From Vicinamibacteraceae bacterium (lineage in GTDB: Bacteria > Acidobacteriota > Thermoanaerobaculia > Multivoradales > Multivoraceae): a stretch of DNA of 64,000 nucleotides. This document shows positions 1 to 7,778 of this stretch, in pieces. The stretch's first letter is position 1, and each line of letters starts with the position of its first letter. The position numbers and the translations under genes are program-made. The DNA lies in NCBI GenBank assembly GCA_012270995.1, contig JAAXHG010000060.1, forward strand, positions 43,991 to 107,990, in the 5' to 3' direction. Below the pieces are notes generated by a model. It was not told the origin of the DNA, ran no database searches, and saw only the letters and a program-made list of their open reading frames with translations.

Positions 1-1262
1 CCCGCCAGGGCGCTCAGGTCCTTGTCGAACTGGTCGAAGAAGCCGCCGGGCCAGAAGTCCAGCCCCCCTTCGGCGTCCATCGTCGGCGTCTGAACCTGCG
101 GCGCGTCTTCGGAACGCGGCGAGAAGAAGTGGAGCGCGGCCCGGTCCGGCGCCAGGATCCCGGCCTTGACGGCGCGGCGGATGCCGTTCAGCACATGGTC
201 GCTGTGGCTCTCCACGAGCACCTGAACGCCCGCCGCCGCGACCTCGGCCAGAAAATGGCCCATGCGGGCCTGGCCCGAAGGGTGAAGGTGAACTTCGGGA
301 TTCTCGATGAGGAGCAGGGCATCGTGCCCGGCGGACAACGCGGCGATGACGATCGGAAGTACCTGGGTCAGCCCGAAACCCGTGTGAACGGGGCGGTGGA
401 ACTCGGTGTCGTCCGATGTCCTGATGCCGAGCATGACGACGCCTGCCGCCGGCAGTTGTTGCACGTCCAGGACGCAGCCGGGGAAGAACGACGCCATTCG
501 CGCCTCGATCTGCCGGAAGCGGGTGGGCGGTGCGTCGCCCAAGACCAGACCGGGGAGGACCTTGTCGCTTCCGCCTGCTTCCAGCAGCGCGGCCGCGTTC
601 TCGCCGGCGGGGCCGATGGCGAAGTCCTCTTCCGAGTCGCGGAGCCGATAGGAGTCGCGCGGCCCCAGGCGCTCGGCCGTGAGGTAGTGAAGCCGTTCCA
701 GTCGGTCGCGGAAGCCGGGATCCTCCTCGAGCGAGAGCAACACCGGGCCTTCTCCGTCCGGGCCCACCGAACGGCTCGTGACTTCGTCCTCATAGCGCAA
801 GCACGCGAGTCGCAACGACCGGTCGGCCGGTTCGCCCTCGAAGTCCCATGAGTAGCTAGCCGTGCCCCTGGCCGCGCGGCGGGCTTCGATGTCTCGCGCG
901 AGTTCTTCCAGCGTGGGTGCCGAGCCGGAACGCCCGGCGCGCGACTTTTCCCGGACGATTCGGAGATCAGGTCGCCCGGCGGGTCTCTTGACGAAGGAAT
1001 CCAGAATGGTGATGGAGCAGGATCGCCTCCCGTGAACCTGGTCGATCACGTCGGCGGCCCTGCCCAACCTCAGCACCGGCCCGTTGAGCAGCAGTCGGCT
1101 CTCCCAAGGCGAGACATTCACCGACTGATGGAGCAGCCCGATCGCTTGCAGAACCGTGCTCTTGCCGGACGCGTTGGCACCCGCGAGCAGCGTCAGGGGC
1201 GCGAGCGGCAGCTTGAGCAACTCGAAGCACTTGAAGTGCCGGAGCTCAATCTGCGTCAGCAC
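1..1262 (-). CDS. DUF3696-type AAA ATPase, 3' end outside window
   Basis: About 420 codons of a gene running off the left edge. The frame opens at a GTG (1262) that lies 17 bases inside the end of the upstream DUF262 gene and stays open to base 1, so the two are probably translationally coupled. The product starts with a RecF/SMC-like ATPase: Walker A GANASGKST at residues 28-36, a Walker B-like stretch LLLIENPEVHLHP near residues 312-325, then VESHSDHVLNGIR near 345-357. This arrangement is typical of DUF3696 proteins, which are often encoded next to DUF262 proteins. I infer that the pair forms an ATPase plus nuclease-like module, plausibly anti-phage; the sequence does not prove that. No ATG lies near the start. 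Confidence 0.8.
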   Translation of the reverse strand, partial: MLTQIELRHFKCFELLKLPLAPLTLLAGANASGKSTVLQAIGLLHQSVNVSPWESRLLLNGPVLRLGRAADVIDQVHGRRSCSITILDSFVKRPAGRPDLRIVREKSRAGRSGSAPTLEELARDIEARRAARGTASYSWDFEGEPADRSLRLACLRYEDEVTSRSVGPDGEGPVLLSLEEDPGFRDRLERLHYLTAERLGPRDSYRLRDSEEDFAIGPAGENAAALLEAGGSDKVLPGLVLGDAPPTRFRQIEARMASFFPGCVLDVQQLPAAGVVMLGIRTSDDTEFHRPVHTGFGLTQVLPIVIAALSAGHDALLLIENPEVHLHPSGQARMGHFLAEVAAAGVQVLVESHSDHVLNGIRRAVKAGILAPDRAALHFFSPRSEDAPQVQTPTMDAEGGLDFWPGGFFDQFDKDLSALA

Positions 1263-2488
1263 CAAGCGTCTCCCGGAACATGCGGCCGGCCATCTTGAAC
1301 CGGCGCCGGACCTTCCTCGCGTCGTTCGGGCCGTACGTAATCGCTTCGTTGAACTTCTCGTCCTGGAGCAGTGCGAAGAATGCGGCCCTGAAGGCCTCGG
1401 CTCGTTCCAGCACGCGCATCACGTCGTAGGGGGCCAGACCGGTCGACATCACGTCCCACAGCGATGCGTTGATGACGCCCCTCCGATCCTGGTCGGGCTC
1501 GTGTTTCCTGAAGGCCTGCCTTTGAAACAACATGTGGTTGTTCGTCAACGTTCGGTGGAAAACCTCGCGGACTTCGTCGAGCGCCTCGTCGCCTGCCCGA
1601 TTCATGCGGCCAAGCGCTCTGGCGAGGAAGCGGTCCATGTCTCCGTCGTAGTCCTCGATGGGCAGCAGATGAAAGGCGCAGAAGCGGTTCACGAACTCCC
1701 GGTCCCGCATCGTCTTCTGCTTGAGACTGCCGCCCGTGGCCTTCATGAACAGGTCCGTGGCGGCTTCTTTCGCCAGGAACCGCGTGGCCGGCCCCATGTA
1801 GAGGCAGTTCCGCATCTGCTGCCGCGTGAGCGGTACGCCGCTGTTCACGCGGTCGAAGATGTCCAGCCGTGCCCGCTCCGGCACCTTCGAGTCGATGGAG
1901 TAGAGCGTCAGGCTGCAGTCTTCGACCCGGTTCTGGAGCTTCTCCGGGAGATCGGCGAACCGTTTTCCGTCCAGGTCCGGCCGGTCGGGAAGCCGGAGCT
2001 TCAACTTGTCGGCCAGAAAGTGCTGGAAGGTCGTGAGGCGTTGCAGACCGTCCACGACGACGACCTTCCCGTCATCGTTCTCCGCCAGGTAGAGAACGGG
2101 AAGGGGAATCCGCATCAGGATGGACTCGATCAACTTGCTCTGGGTGGGCACGTCCCAGAGAAAGTCGCGTTGGAAGTCCGGATTCAGGATGTATGTGCCG
2201 CGATCGATGCGCCGAACCACGTCGAGGACGGTGCGGGGCTCCTGCCGGATCAGGATGGAGTCGATCGGATAGTCGCCCCAGGGAGCGCCCTTCTCGTCGA
2301 GGCCCTCGATCTCCTCATCCGCCGATCGGGCGCTGGCGGCGGCCTTCTCGTCGTCCGGAGCGGGTTCGGGCGTCCGGCAGAGCCTCGGAAGCGCTGTCCG
2401 GGTCGAGATTCGACGCCGTCCTTGTTTCTTCCACGAGTGACGCCGGCTCGGGACGCTGCCGGGCCTCTGACGGCTCGCTGTCGGACAT
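1246..2488 (-). pseudogene. DUF262 (GmrSD/ParB-like) protein with an N-terminal frameshift
   Basis: The main frame shows a DUF262 domain: NPDFQRDFLWD near residue 100, the ParB-like signature VVDGLQRLTT near 145, then FDRVNSGVPLT. DUF262 is the domain of GmrS-type and related nucleotide-dependent nucleases. The main frame has no ATG before the domain. Its upstream extension to 2640 reads like non-coding sequence (MEPAAHWTCRTACPG). A good start, ATG 2488 (MSDSEPSEARQ), with an acidic, proline-rich leader lies in the neighbouring frame. The two frames can be joined by a one-base shift near 2365-2380, giving a leader that ends in PEPAPDDEKAAASA. I therefore place the gene from 2488 and regard it as frameshifted, or as carrying a sequencing indel. 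It overlaps the DUF3696 gene by 17 bases. Confidence 0.72.
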
Positions 2489-2698
2489 CGGCGGGAGCCT
2501 AGCGCACCGGTCAGATTTGGCGACCGGTTGCAACGACCTTGACGAGGTCGGCCCGTGCATGGACGCGAGCAGCGTGCTTCGACGCCTTGACCGACGCCCG
2601 GGCAGGCAGTCCGGCACGTCCAGTGTGCGGCCGGTTCCATTCCAGTGCCATGCGCGAGAGCACGGCGGAACCGCTGCGAATGCTAGGGTCGGAGCGCT

Positions 2699-2950
2699 AT
2701 GGCGGTGACGACGTTCGACACCCACGCTGCCGTGCGCGCCCTGGAGAAGGCGGGCTTGGAGTCCGCGCAAGCCGAGGCGATCACGGCGACGATCCGCGGC
2801 GCCGTCACGGAGGGCGTGGCGACACAGGCGGACCTGGCGGCGCTGGAGACCCGGTTGACGGAGAGGATCAACGCTCAGACGTGGCGGGTTCTCGGGGGTG
2901 TCTTCGCGCTGTTGGCGCCATGGACGGCGGTGGACCGGCTGCTTGGTTAG
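2699..2950 (+). CDS. Small coiled-coil protein with C-terminal membrane segment, DUF1640-like
   Basis: An 83-residue protein. Residues 3-60 are predicted helical with heptad-like spacing (THAAVRALEKAGLE, AEAITATIRGAV, LAALETRLTERIN), followed by a hydrophobic segment near 66-82 (VLGGVFALLAPW). This matches the layout of the DUF1640/CCDC90-like family, whose bacterial members are small membrane-anchored coiled coils of unclear function. The gene is divergent from the DUF262 gene, with about 210 bases between the starts. The ATG sits just after GGAGCGCT, a usable but not strong ribosome site. Its place beside defence-like genes may be incidental. The family assignment is by pattern only. Confidence 0.6.
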   Translation: MAVTTFDTHAAVRALEKAGLESAQAEAITATIRGAVTEGVATQADLAALETRLTERINAQTWRVLGGVFALLAPWTAVDRLLG

Positions 2951-3025
2951 CGTTAGCCGTCCCATGCGGCGCTTTCGAGGGCCGAGGCGGTTCCGTTCGC
3001 TTGCGCCGGCAGCCGCCGGTCGGCT

Positions 3026-3613
3026 TCAGCGGTCCGGCTCCGTCAACAACATCCGGAGCGCCGCCAGCACTCGCCGCGGCCGCCGCCGGTGCATCGCCAT
3101 GCCGAGCCAGTACGCGGCCTCCTCGCGGTCCATTCTCTCGATGCCCTCGGCGACCGCGCGCATCCGTTCCCGGCTTCGCATCGGTGCGATGGCGCGGAAC
3201 ATGAGGCCCAGGTGGAGGGCGAGATCTTCGCTGAGAGCGAGTCCGGTCATCGGCTGATTCGCGGGATGTGCGAGCTTGATGCCGGCTTGAGAGAGTCGCC
3301 GGAGGACGCGGTGTTCGACCAGTTCCAGGTTGCGGCCCTTGAGGCCGGCTACGCGGGTGGGCGCGGTGATCTGCGGCGTCGAGGCCGCGGGGAGTTGCCA
3401 GACCTCGTAGCTGGTGAGCGCCGCGCTCAGCGGGCGGACTCGCAGTTCGTAGCTGGGCGCCGAGTGTCGGCGGTCGGTCGAAGCCAACCCAGCCGCTCGC
3501 CGGGTGCGCTGGGCTTCCGACCCGCCCGAGTCCGCGGCCTTTCCGACGGGCCCGGGTACGCGCGGCCTCCTGCGCGCCGCCCGCGACGCCGCGGCTTGCG
3601 AGCGCGGCGTCAT
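3026..3613 (-). CDS. Small protein partner of the DUF499 ATPase
   Basis: A 195-residue protein whose ATG overlaps the TGA of the DUF499 gene in an ATGA arrangement (3610-3613), so the two are translationally coupled. The first 50 residues are Arg/Ala-rich and low in complexity. The conserved-looking part is 50-195, containing SYELRVRPLSAALTSYEVWQL, then helical stretches LALSEDLALHLGLMFRA and EAAYWLGMAMHRRRPRRVLAALRMLL. Small proteins of this size are commonly encoded directly after DUF499 ATPases, and I think it belongs to that associated group (possibly DUF7680). I cannot identify an enzymatic motif. Being intact while its partner is frameshifted argues either for recent decay of the partner or for sequence errors in it. 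Confidence 0.6.
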   Translation of the reverse strand: MTPRSQAAASRAARRRPRVPGPVGKAADSGGSEAQRTRRAAGLASTDRRHSAPSYELRVRPLSAALTSYEVWQLPAASTPQITAPTRVAGLKGRNLELVEHRVLRRLSQAGIKLAHPANQPMTGLALSEDLALHLGLMFRAIAPMRSRERMRAVAEGIERMDREEAAYWLGMAMHRRRPRRVLAALRMLLTEPDR

Positions 3614-6600
3614 GGCGTGCCTCCTTCGCTGTCGGGCCCGTCGTCTTCCGATGCCTGGTTCGCCGGCCGGGCCCGCGCGGACCCTGAGACGTGCGCGGCG
3701 CCGCCGGCGAACCGGGTCAGTTGGTCGGCAAGCTGCTCAGGCGCGTCGCCGTGAAGCGGCAGGCCGTCCGGGAACTCCAGGCGGAACGAGGCCTCGATCG
3801 TCGATTCGCGGGCGTCCCGGAACTGTGGCTGGAGGAACTCGCGCACCGGTTGCGCGTCGGACGGCGGGCCGTTGAACACGAGTTCGAAGGAACCGCCGTC
3901 GCGGGTCTCGTAGCTGCCTTCGAACCGGATCGTCTTGGCCGCTCCGGCCACGGCGCCTATCGCGTTTACCATGGGGAAGGCGTCGCGCGGCTCGAACAGT
4001 CGGATCGTGAGCGTTCCGAGCGCCTCCCGCCTGTCGCGCCTGTTCCCAGAGCTTGATCAGCGCTTCGCTAAGCGGCCCCTCGGCGGAGAACTCGGCGCGC
4101 GGGCTCGGCGGAAGCCAGGGTCCTTGGCCGCTCCCCTTGTCGCGGAGCTCGCTCGGAGACTGGTCATCCCGTTCCTCCTCGCTCGGCCGGGGCCAGATCC
4201 GCTCGTTTCTGGCGTAGGACATGGTGAAGATCATCGACTGTTCGTCGATCTCGATCGTCGGGGCCGGGTCGCCGGGACCGTAGAGGAGATCGCCGCGCTG
4301 GTAGACGTACTCGCCGAGTTCGACGCCCCGGCGGATTCCCCGTACGAAGACATTGTTCCCCGAGAGCATGGGGAGTCCAGGGTCGCGACGGAACTCGTCG
4401 CGAAGGGCGCCGGTCGAGATTTGTCCCTTCTTCAGCGGCGTTCGGTCGCGAATGTAGGCCGGCGAGTCCGGTTGATCCTCCGGAAGCCGCAGCTTGCCGA
4501 GGTCGCGCAGCGCGCGCACGACCTGCTGCTGGCCGGCGCCCGGCCGCTCGGACGACGAGTGCATGTCGATGGCCGTGTGCGCCAGGTCCACCAGGCGGCT
4601 TCCGAGCCGGTTTCGGGACGGGTAGAAGACGTGCCGGTACGCCTGCTGGATGGCGACCGCCAGTTCCTGCACGGAACGCCGGTGCTGTTCGCGCACCTGA
4701 TCCTGCTGGTGTTGGGCCAGCTCCGCCAGGCGCTCCGGCTTCTTCAACTCGCGCAGTGCCAGCCGCCGCCGGCTGCGGTCCCGCATGTTCGACTTGCGCG
4801 CTTCCTCGGCCGCGACGAAGACCAGGTGATTGCGAAGGGCTCGCAGCGAGAGGCTCTCCGCGCCCTTCCGCGAGTAGATCCGCTCCACCAGGTCGGGCGC
4901 TTCGTCGACCGTCGCCCCAACGGATACCGCGTCGTAGGAGACGACGACGAGCTTGGGGCGGCCGTCGCCTACTTCGTCCGGCACGTCGAAGGGGCCGCCC
5001 GGGAAGGCGATCGCGTCGAAGACCGGGCCGTCGAAGATCCGGCGGATACGGTCGTTCAGTTCGGCGCGGGCCTCGCCGCTGTCGATGTGCTGCTCCTCGC
5101 GCCGGATGATCTGGCTCAGGTTCGCCTCGGCCAGGAAGCGCAGCGGCGCGGCGGGCCGGTCGTCCAGGTAGGCGGACTCGGCGACGAACTTCTTGCGCCC
5201 TTCCTCGATGAAGCTGATGTCCAGCGCCGGACCGAGCATGGAATAGCGCAGTTGGTCGGCAGCCAGCCCCTTGAGCGGCTCGTTGAACGCGAGCGTATGC
5301 ATGAAGATGGTCCGCGCCGCGTACTCCGCGTACGGCGGCAGCCGCCGTGGTGGGCGGCGTCGATTTCCTGGGCGAGCGATCTTCTGCCGGCCGGGCCCGC
5401 AATGTCGTTGGCTATGGCGGGTGCGTAGGCGTCCTGGCCGAGTCGCGTGAGGATCTCCTGACGAATCGGCTCGTGCCCGGGGTCGATGTGGTGCAGGTGG
5501 ATCGCCGCGGCGTCGTCCGGCGGCTCTTCCCACAACTGGCCGACCGTGCGCGCCAGGAGCCGCAACATGCCGCGCACGCGCTGGAAGGTTGCGAGGGTCG
5601 CCGTTTTGCCGGTCAGGGTCTCCAGGACTTCGGGGTGCAGCGGGTAGCTGGCGGCGAAGGTCTCCGCGTTGGAGGACGGGTTGGCCGAAGTCGGAAGGGA
5701 GTCGGCGTGAGCGGACCAGAGCTTGCGGTAGTCGCCGGCGACTTCGGCCGCCGCGTCAGGATCGATGCTCTCGAAGAGCCGCCGCCGGAGCACCTGGATC
5801 GTCTCGTCGTCCGCGGTCGGATTGAGGAGCGTCGCCTTGCGGGCGGAGACGCTCTCGGCCTCGGCCATCTGGTCGGCGATGAAGCGGTTCTCCTCGCTGT
5901 AGGCATCCGGCGCGCCGCCGTCCCCCTTGCCGATCGCCAGGGTGTAGACGAGCGCCGCGTTCGGCGCGTTCTCGATCGCCTTGAACAGCGAAGTCAGAAA
6001 GGTGGTCAGCTGGTCCCGTGCATCGTCGAGCCGCCGGACCTTGCGCAGATACACGGAGAGCTCGTCGAGCAGGATGAGGGTCGGCTCGCCGCCGAAGAGC
6101 TCCTGGAGCGTTCCGGCCCCAGGCGCCGCCCGCATCTCGTCGCTCTTGCGCACGCGCTCGTAACCCGGTACGCCGGCGAGGGCGTAGGCGATCTGGCGCC
6201 ACGGCGTGTAGGCCAGAACGCCGTCGCCCAACGCGCGCCCGTTGGCGGGGTCGGCGTTCTCGCCGTCGAACGCCGCGACGCGCACTTTGCCCGCGGGCGG
6301 CAGCGACGGGTCGAGGAACTCGGAGGCGTCGGCAACGCCCCTTATGCCGCGCGCCGCGTGGACCAGCGCGATCAGGCCGTGCGTCTTGCCGCCGCCGCCG
6401 TAGGAGGTGTCGAGCCGGAAGATGGCGGCGGCCTCGCCGCCGGCGCCGCCGAGGCGGCGGCAGACGTTCGCGAGCAGGTTCCGCAGGCCGCGCGTGGGGT
6501 AGGTGTTGGCGAAGAACCGGGCGGGGTCGGCGTAGGCCGGACTGCCGGCGCCGCTCAGGACCGACGCGAGATCGGCGGCGAAGTCGGCGTCGGTCACCGC

Positions 6601-6657
6601 TCCGCGGAGGATGTCCTCGCGGGGTTGGCAGGTCTCGAAAATCGTAGGGGCGGCCAC
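3610..6657 (-). pseudogene. DUF499 P-loop ATPase (BrxC/PglY-related), disrupted by two frameshifts
   Basis: Three consecutive reading-frame segments together make one DUF499 protein of about 1015 residues, the usual family size. Segment 1 (6657 to about 5345) has Walker A TSYGGGGKT at residues 84-92 and Walker B PTLILLDELS at 192-201. Segment 2 (about 5350 to 4030) holds LAFNEPLKGLAADQLRYSMLGP and AESAYLDDRPAAPLRFLAEANL. Segment 3 (about 4028 to 3610) holds the family C-terminus with FEGSYETRDGG and DAQPVREFLQPQ. The joins need a one-base change near 5339-5352 and another at a CCC run at 4026-4028. DUF499 ATPases are related to the BREX proteins BrxC/PglY. No PglZ phosphatase, methylase or BrxL is adjacent, so this is not a complete BREX locus. 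Either a decaying gene or assembly indels. Confidence 0.8.
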
Positions 6658-6730
6658 TTCGGCGGAAGGATAGCGCCGTTGCCGGGCCTGGCCGCCGTGA
6701 CGGGTGATTCGCCGTTGGATGCGGGCTCGT

Positions 6731-7018
6731 TCAATCGTCCTTCCGCGCCGGGAACTCCTCCAGAAACCAGAACTCTCCCTCGACCGCGCCAGCCTCCTCG
6801 CCGACCGCGGCCGCCTCGGGCGTCGCCATGTAGGCCTCCGCCCTCGCCCGGTCCTCGACGCCGAGGATGAAGAACACCTCGTCGGCCCTGTCGGCCGAGC
6901 GCCAGACGCGCTGGACCGACAGGCCGGCGGCCAGGCCCGCGGCCTTCTGCTTGTCGAAGACGCGCTTCCAGTGGTCGATGTCCTTCACGCGATTACGAAC
7001 GAGCAGAACCACGGGCAT
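6731..7018 (-). CDS. Small dimeric alpha/beta-barrel-like protein (ABM-like fold)
   Basis: A 95-residue protein beginning MPVVLLVRNRVKDIDHWKRV, with later VQRVWRSADRADEVFFILGVED and ARAEAYMATPEAA. The beta-alpha-beta pattern and length resemble the dimeric ferredoxin-like barrel group (antibiotic-biosynthesis monooxygenase/DUF-type stress proteins), where a D-x-x-x-W segment in the first helix is common. No specific substrate can be named. Start choice: AAGGAG abuts the ATG at 7018 with no spacer, whereas a GTG six bases further in (7012) has ideal spacing. The true N-terminus may therefore be VVLLVRNRVKD. It sits between the DUF499 gene and the MazF gene, apparently as a single gene. Confidence 0.6.
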   Translation of the reverse strand: MPVVLLVRNRVKDIDHWKRVFDKQKAAGLAAGLSVQRVWRSADRADEVFFILGVEDRARAEAYMATPEAAAVGEEAGAVEGEFWFLEEFPARKDD

Positions 7019-7084
7019 CTCCTTGTCAGTTGGTGCGCGTCGCCACGACAGCGGCTTAGGGGCTGGACGACCGGCGGTGCGCCA

Positions 7085-7429
7085 CTAGCGACCGAGGACG
7101 GTATCGATCCCGGAGAGGATGAGGTCGATCTTGGCCCGCGGAATGCGGGCGACGGCGGGTTCGAGCAGCGCCCGGTCCAGAGCGTAGACTTGCGAGACGT
7201 TGGCGACCGAGTCCTTCGGCAGTCCGGTCAGCCGCGTGATCAGCCGGACGTTGCCGGGAGCGTCAGCCCAGCGTAGATTGCCGGTCAGGGGTACGCAGAC
7301 GACCGTCTTGACCCGGCTTCGGTTCAGGGCGTCCCCTTGGACGACGACCACCGGCCGGCGGTAACCCGGTCCGGAACCCCTCGGCTCTGGCAAGTCTGCC
7401 CAGCAGACGTCGCCCTGGCTGATCACCAC
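7085..7429 (-). CDS. mazF: MazF/PemK-type endoribonuclease toxin
   Basis: A 114-residue protein with the MazF layout: GDVCWADLPEPRGSGPGYRRPVVVVQ at the N-terminus, where the GxGxRRP loop carries the usual active-site Arg, then VCVPLTGNLRWADAPGNVRL and TGLPKDSVANVSQVYALDRALL, which match the conserved Thr/Ser and QxxAxD segments. MazF proteins cleave mRNA at short sequence motifs, and the toxin is held inactive by a co-expressed antitoxin. The ATG at 7429 overlaps the end of the upstream antitoxin gene by seven bases, the usual antitoxin-first order. All key segments look intact, so the toxin is probably active. Confidence 0.88.
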   Translation of the reverse strand: MVISQGDVCWADLPEPRGSGPGYRRPVVVVQGDALNRSRVKTVVCVPLTGNLRWADAPGNVRLITRLTGLPKDSVANVSQVYALDRALLEPAVARIPRAKIDLILSGIDTVLGR

Positions 7430-7665
7430 TCGACGCGCCGGAGGGCGCGGTAGGCCGCGGCGGCCAGGAAACCATCCTCCTCCTTGTCCTCCCCCACGGC
7501 ATCGCAGACTCGGTTCATCTCGTCCGTGATTTCGTCGGGTGCGTGGCGTGCGACGTATTCGTCGAGGGCGGCGGCGTACACGTCGCTTCGCGACCGGCCA
7601 GCCTGGCGGGCAAGAAGCTCGGCTCGGGCGTAGATGTCGTCAGGGATGGAAACTGCGGTCTTCAT
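7423..7665 (-). CDS. Ribbon-helix-helix antitoxin of the MazF pair
   Basis: An 80-residue protein starting MKTAVSIPDDIYARAELLARQAGRSRSDVYAAALDEYV, a typical ribbon-helix-helix DNA-binding domain in residues 1-42. The acidic, flexible tail (DEITDEMNRVCDAVGEDKEEDG) probably wraps the toxin, and the protein ends AYRALRRVEW. Antitoxins of this type bind both the toxin and the operon promoter. The frame is open far upstream (to 8802) but that extension is antisense to the binding-protein gene and lacks coding character; the ATG at 7665 is chosen because the domain begins there. The gene overlaps mazF by seven bases. Confidence 0.85.
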   Translation of the reverse strand: MKTAVSIPDDIYARAELLARQAGRSRSDVYAAALDEYVARHAPDEITDEMNRVCDAVGEDKEEDGFLAAAAYRALRRVEW

Positions 7666-7677
7666 ACCGGGAGTATA
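7663..7677 (-). promoter_or_regulatory. Candidate -10 element, possibly giving a leaderless antitoxin mRNA
   Basis: On the minus strand TATACT (7672-7677) ends six bases before the antitoxin ATG (7665-7663). Transcription would start at or within a base or two of the ATG, so the message would be leaderless. The sequence across the start, ATAC-TCCCG-GTAT, is a short inverted repeat that could be a ribbon-helix-helix operator half-site pair. No good -35 hexamer is seen at 16-18 bases, so this is only a candidate. Confidence 0.35.
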
Positions 7678-7716
7678 ACCGCGGCGTCGAGCAAGTGGAT
7701 CCGGGCCGTGTGCGCC

Positions 7717-7776
7717 GGATGCCGGCGGGATGCCGGCGTCCCGGAGACGGCGCTGGGCCGACCGGCCCGGTCGGCC
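7717..7776 (-). terminator. GC-rich hairpin cluster after the binding-protein gene
   Basis: Directly downstream of the binding-protein stop (7779) on the minus strand lies a perfect 9-base inverted repeat, GGCCGACCG at 7756-7764 and its complement at 7768-7776, with a three-base loop. Next comes an adjacent tandem duplication of GGATGCCGGCG (7717-7727 and 7728-7738), whose second copy also forms a CGGGA/TCCCG stem (7726-7743). There is no T-tract. I read the 9-base hairpin as a likely transcription end or mRNA 3' stabiliser separating this gene from the toxin-antitoxin operon. Confidence 0.45.
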
Positions 7777-7778
7777 GC

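Noticed and set aside
2489..2640. N-terminal extension of the DUF262 frame
   Set aside because: Composition is non-coding (Cys/Arg/Pro-rich) and overlaps the divergent promoter region; a better start exists in the adjacent frame.
3026..6657. Complete BREX system
   Set aside because: Only a DUF499 ATPase and a small partner are present; no PglZ, PglX, BrxL or Lon-like protein is adjacent.
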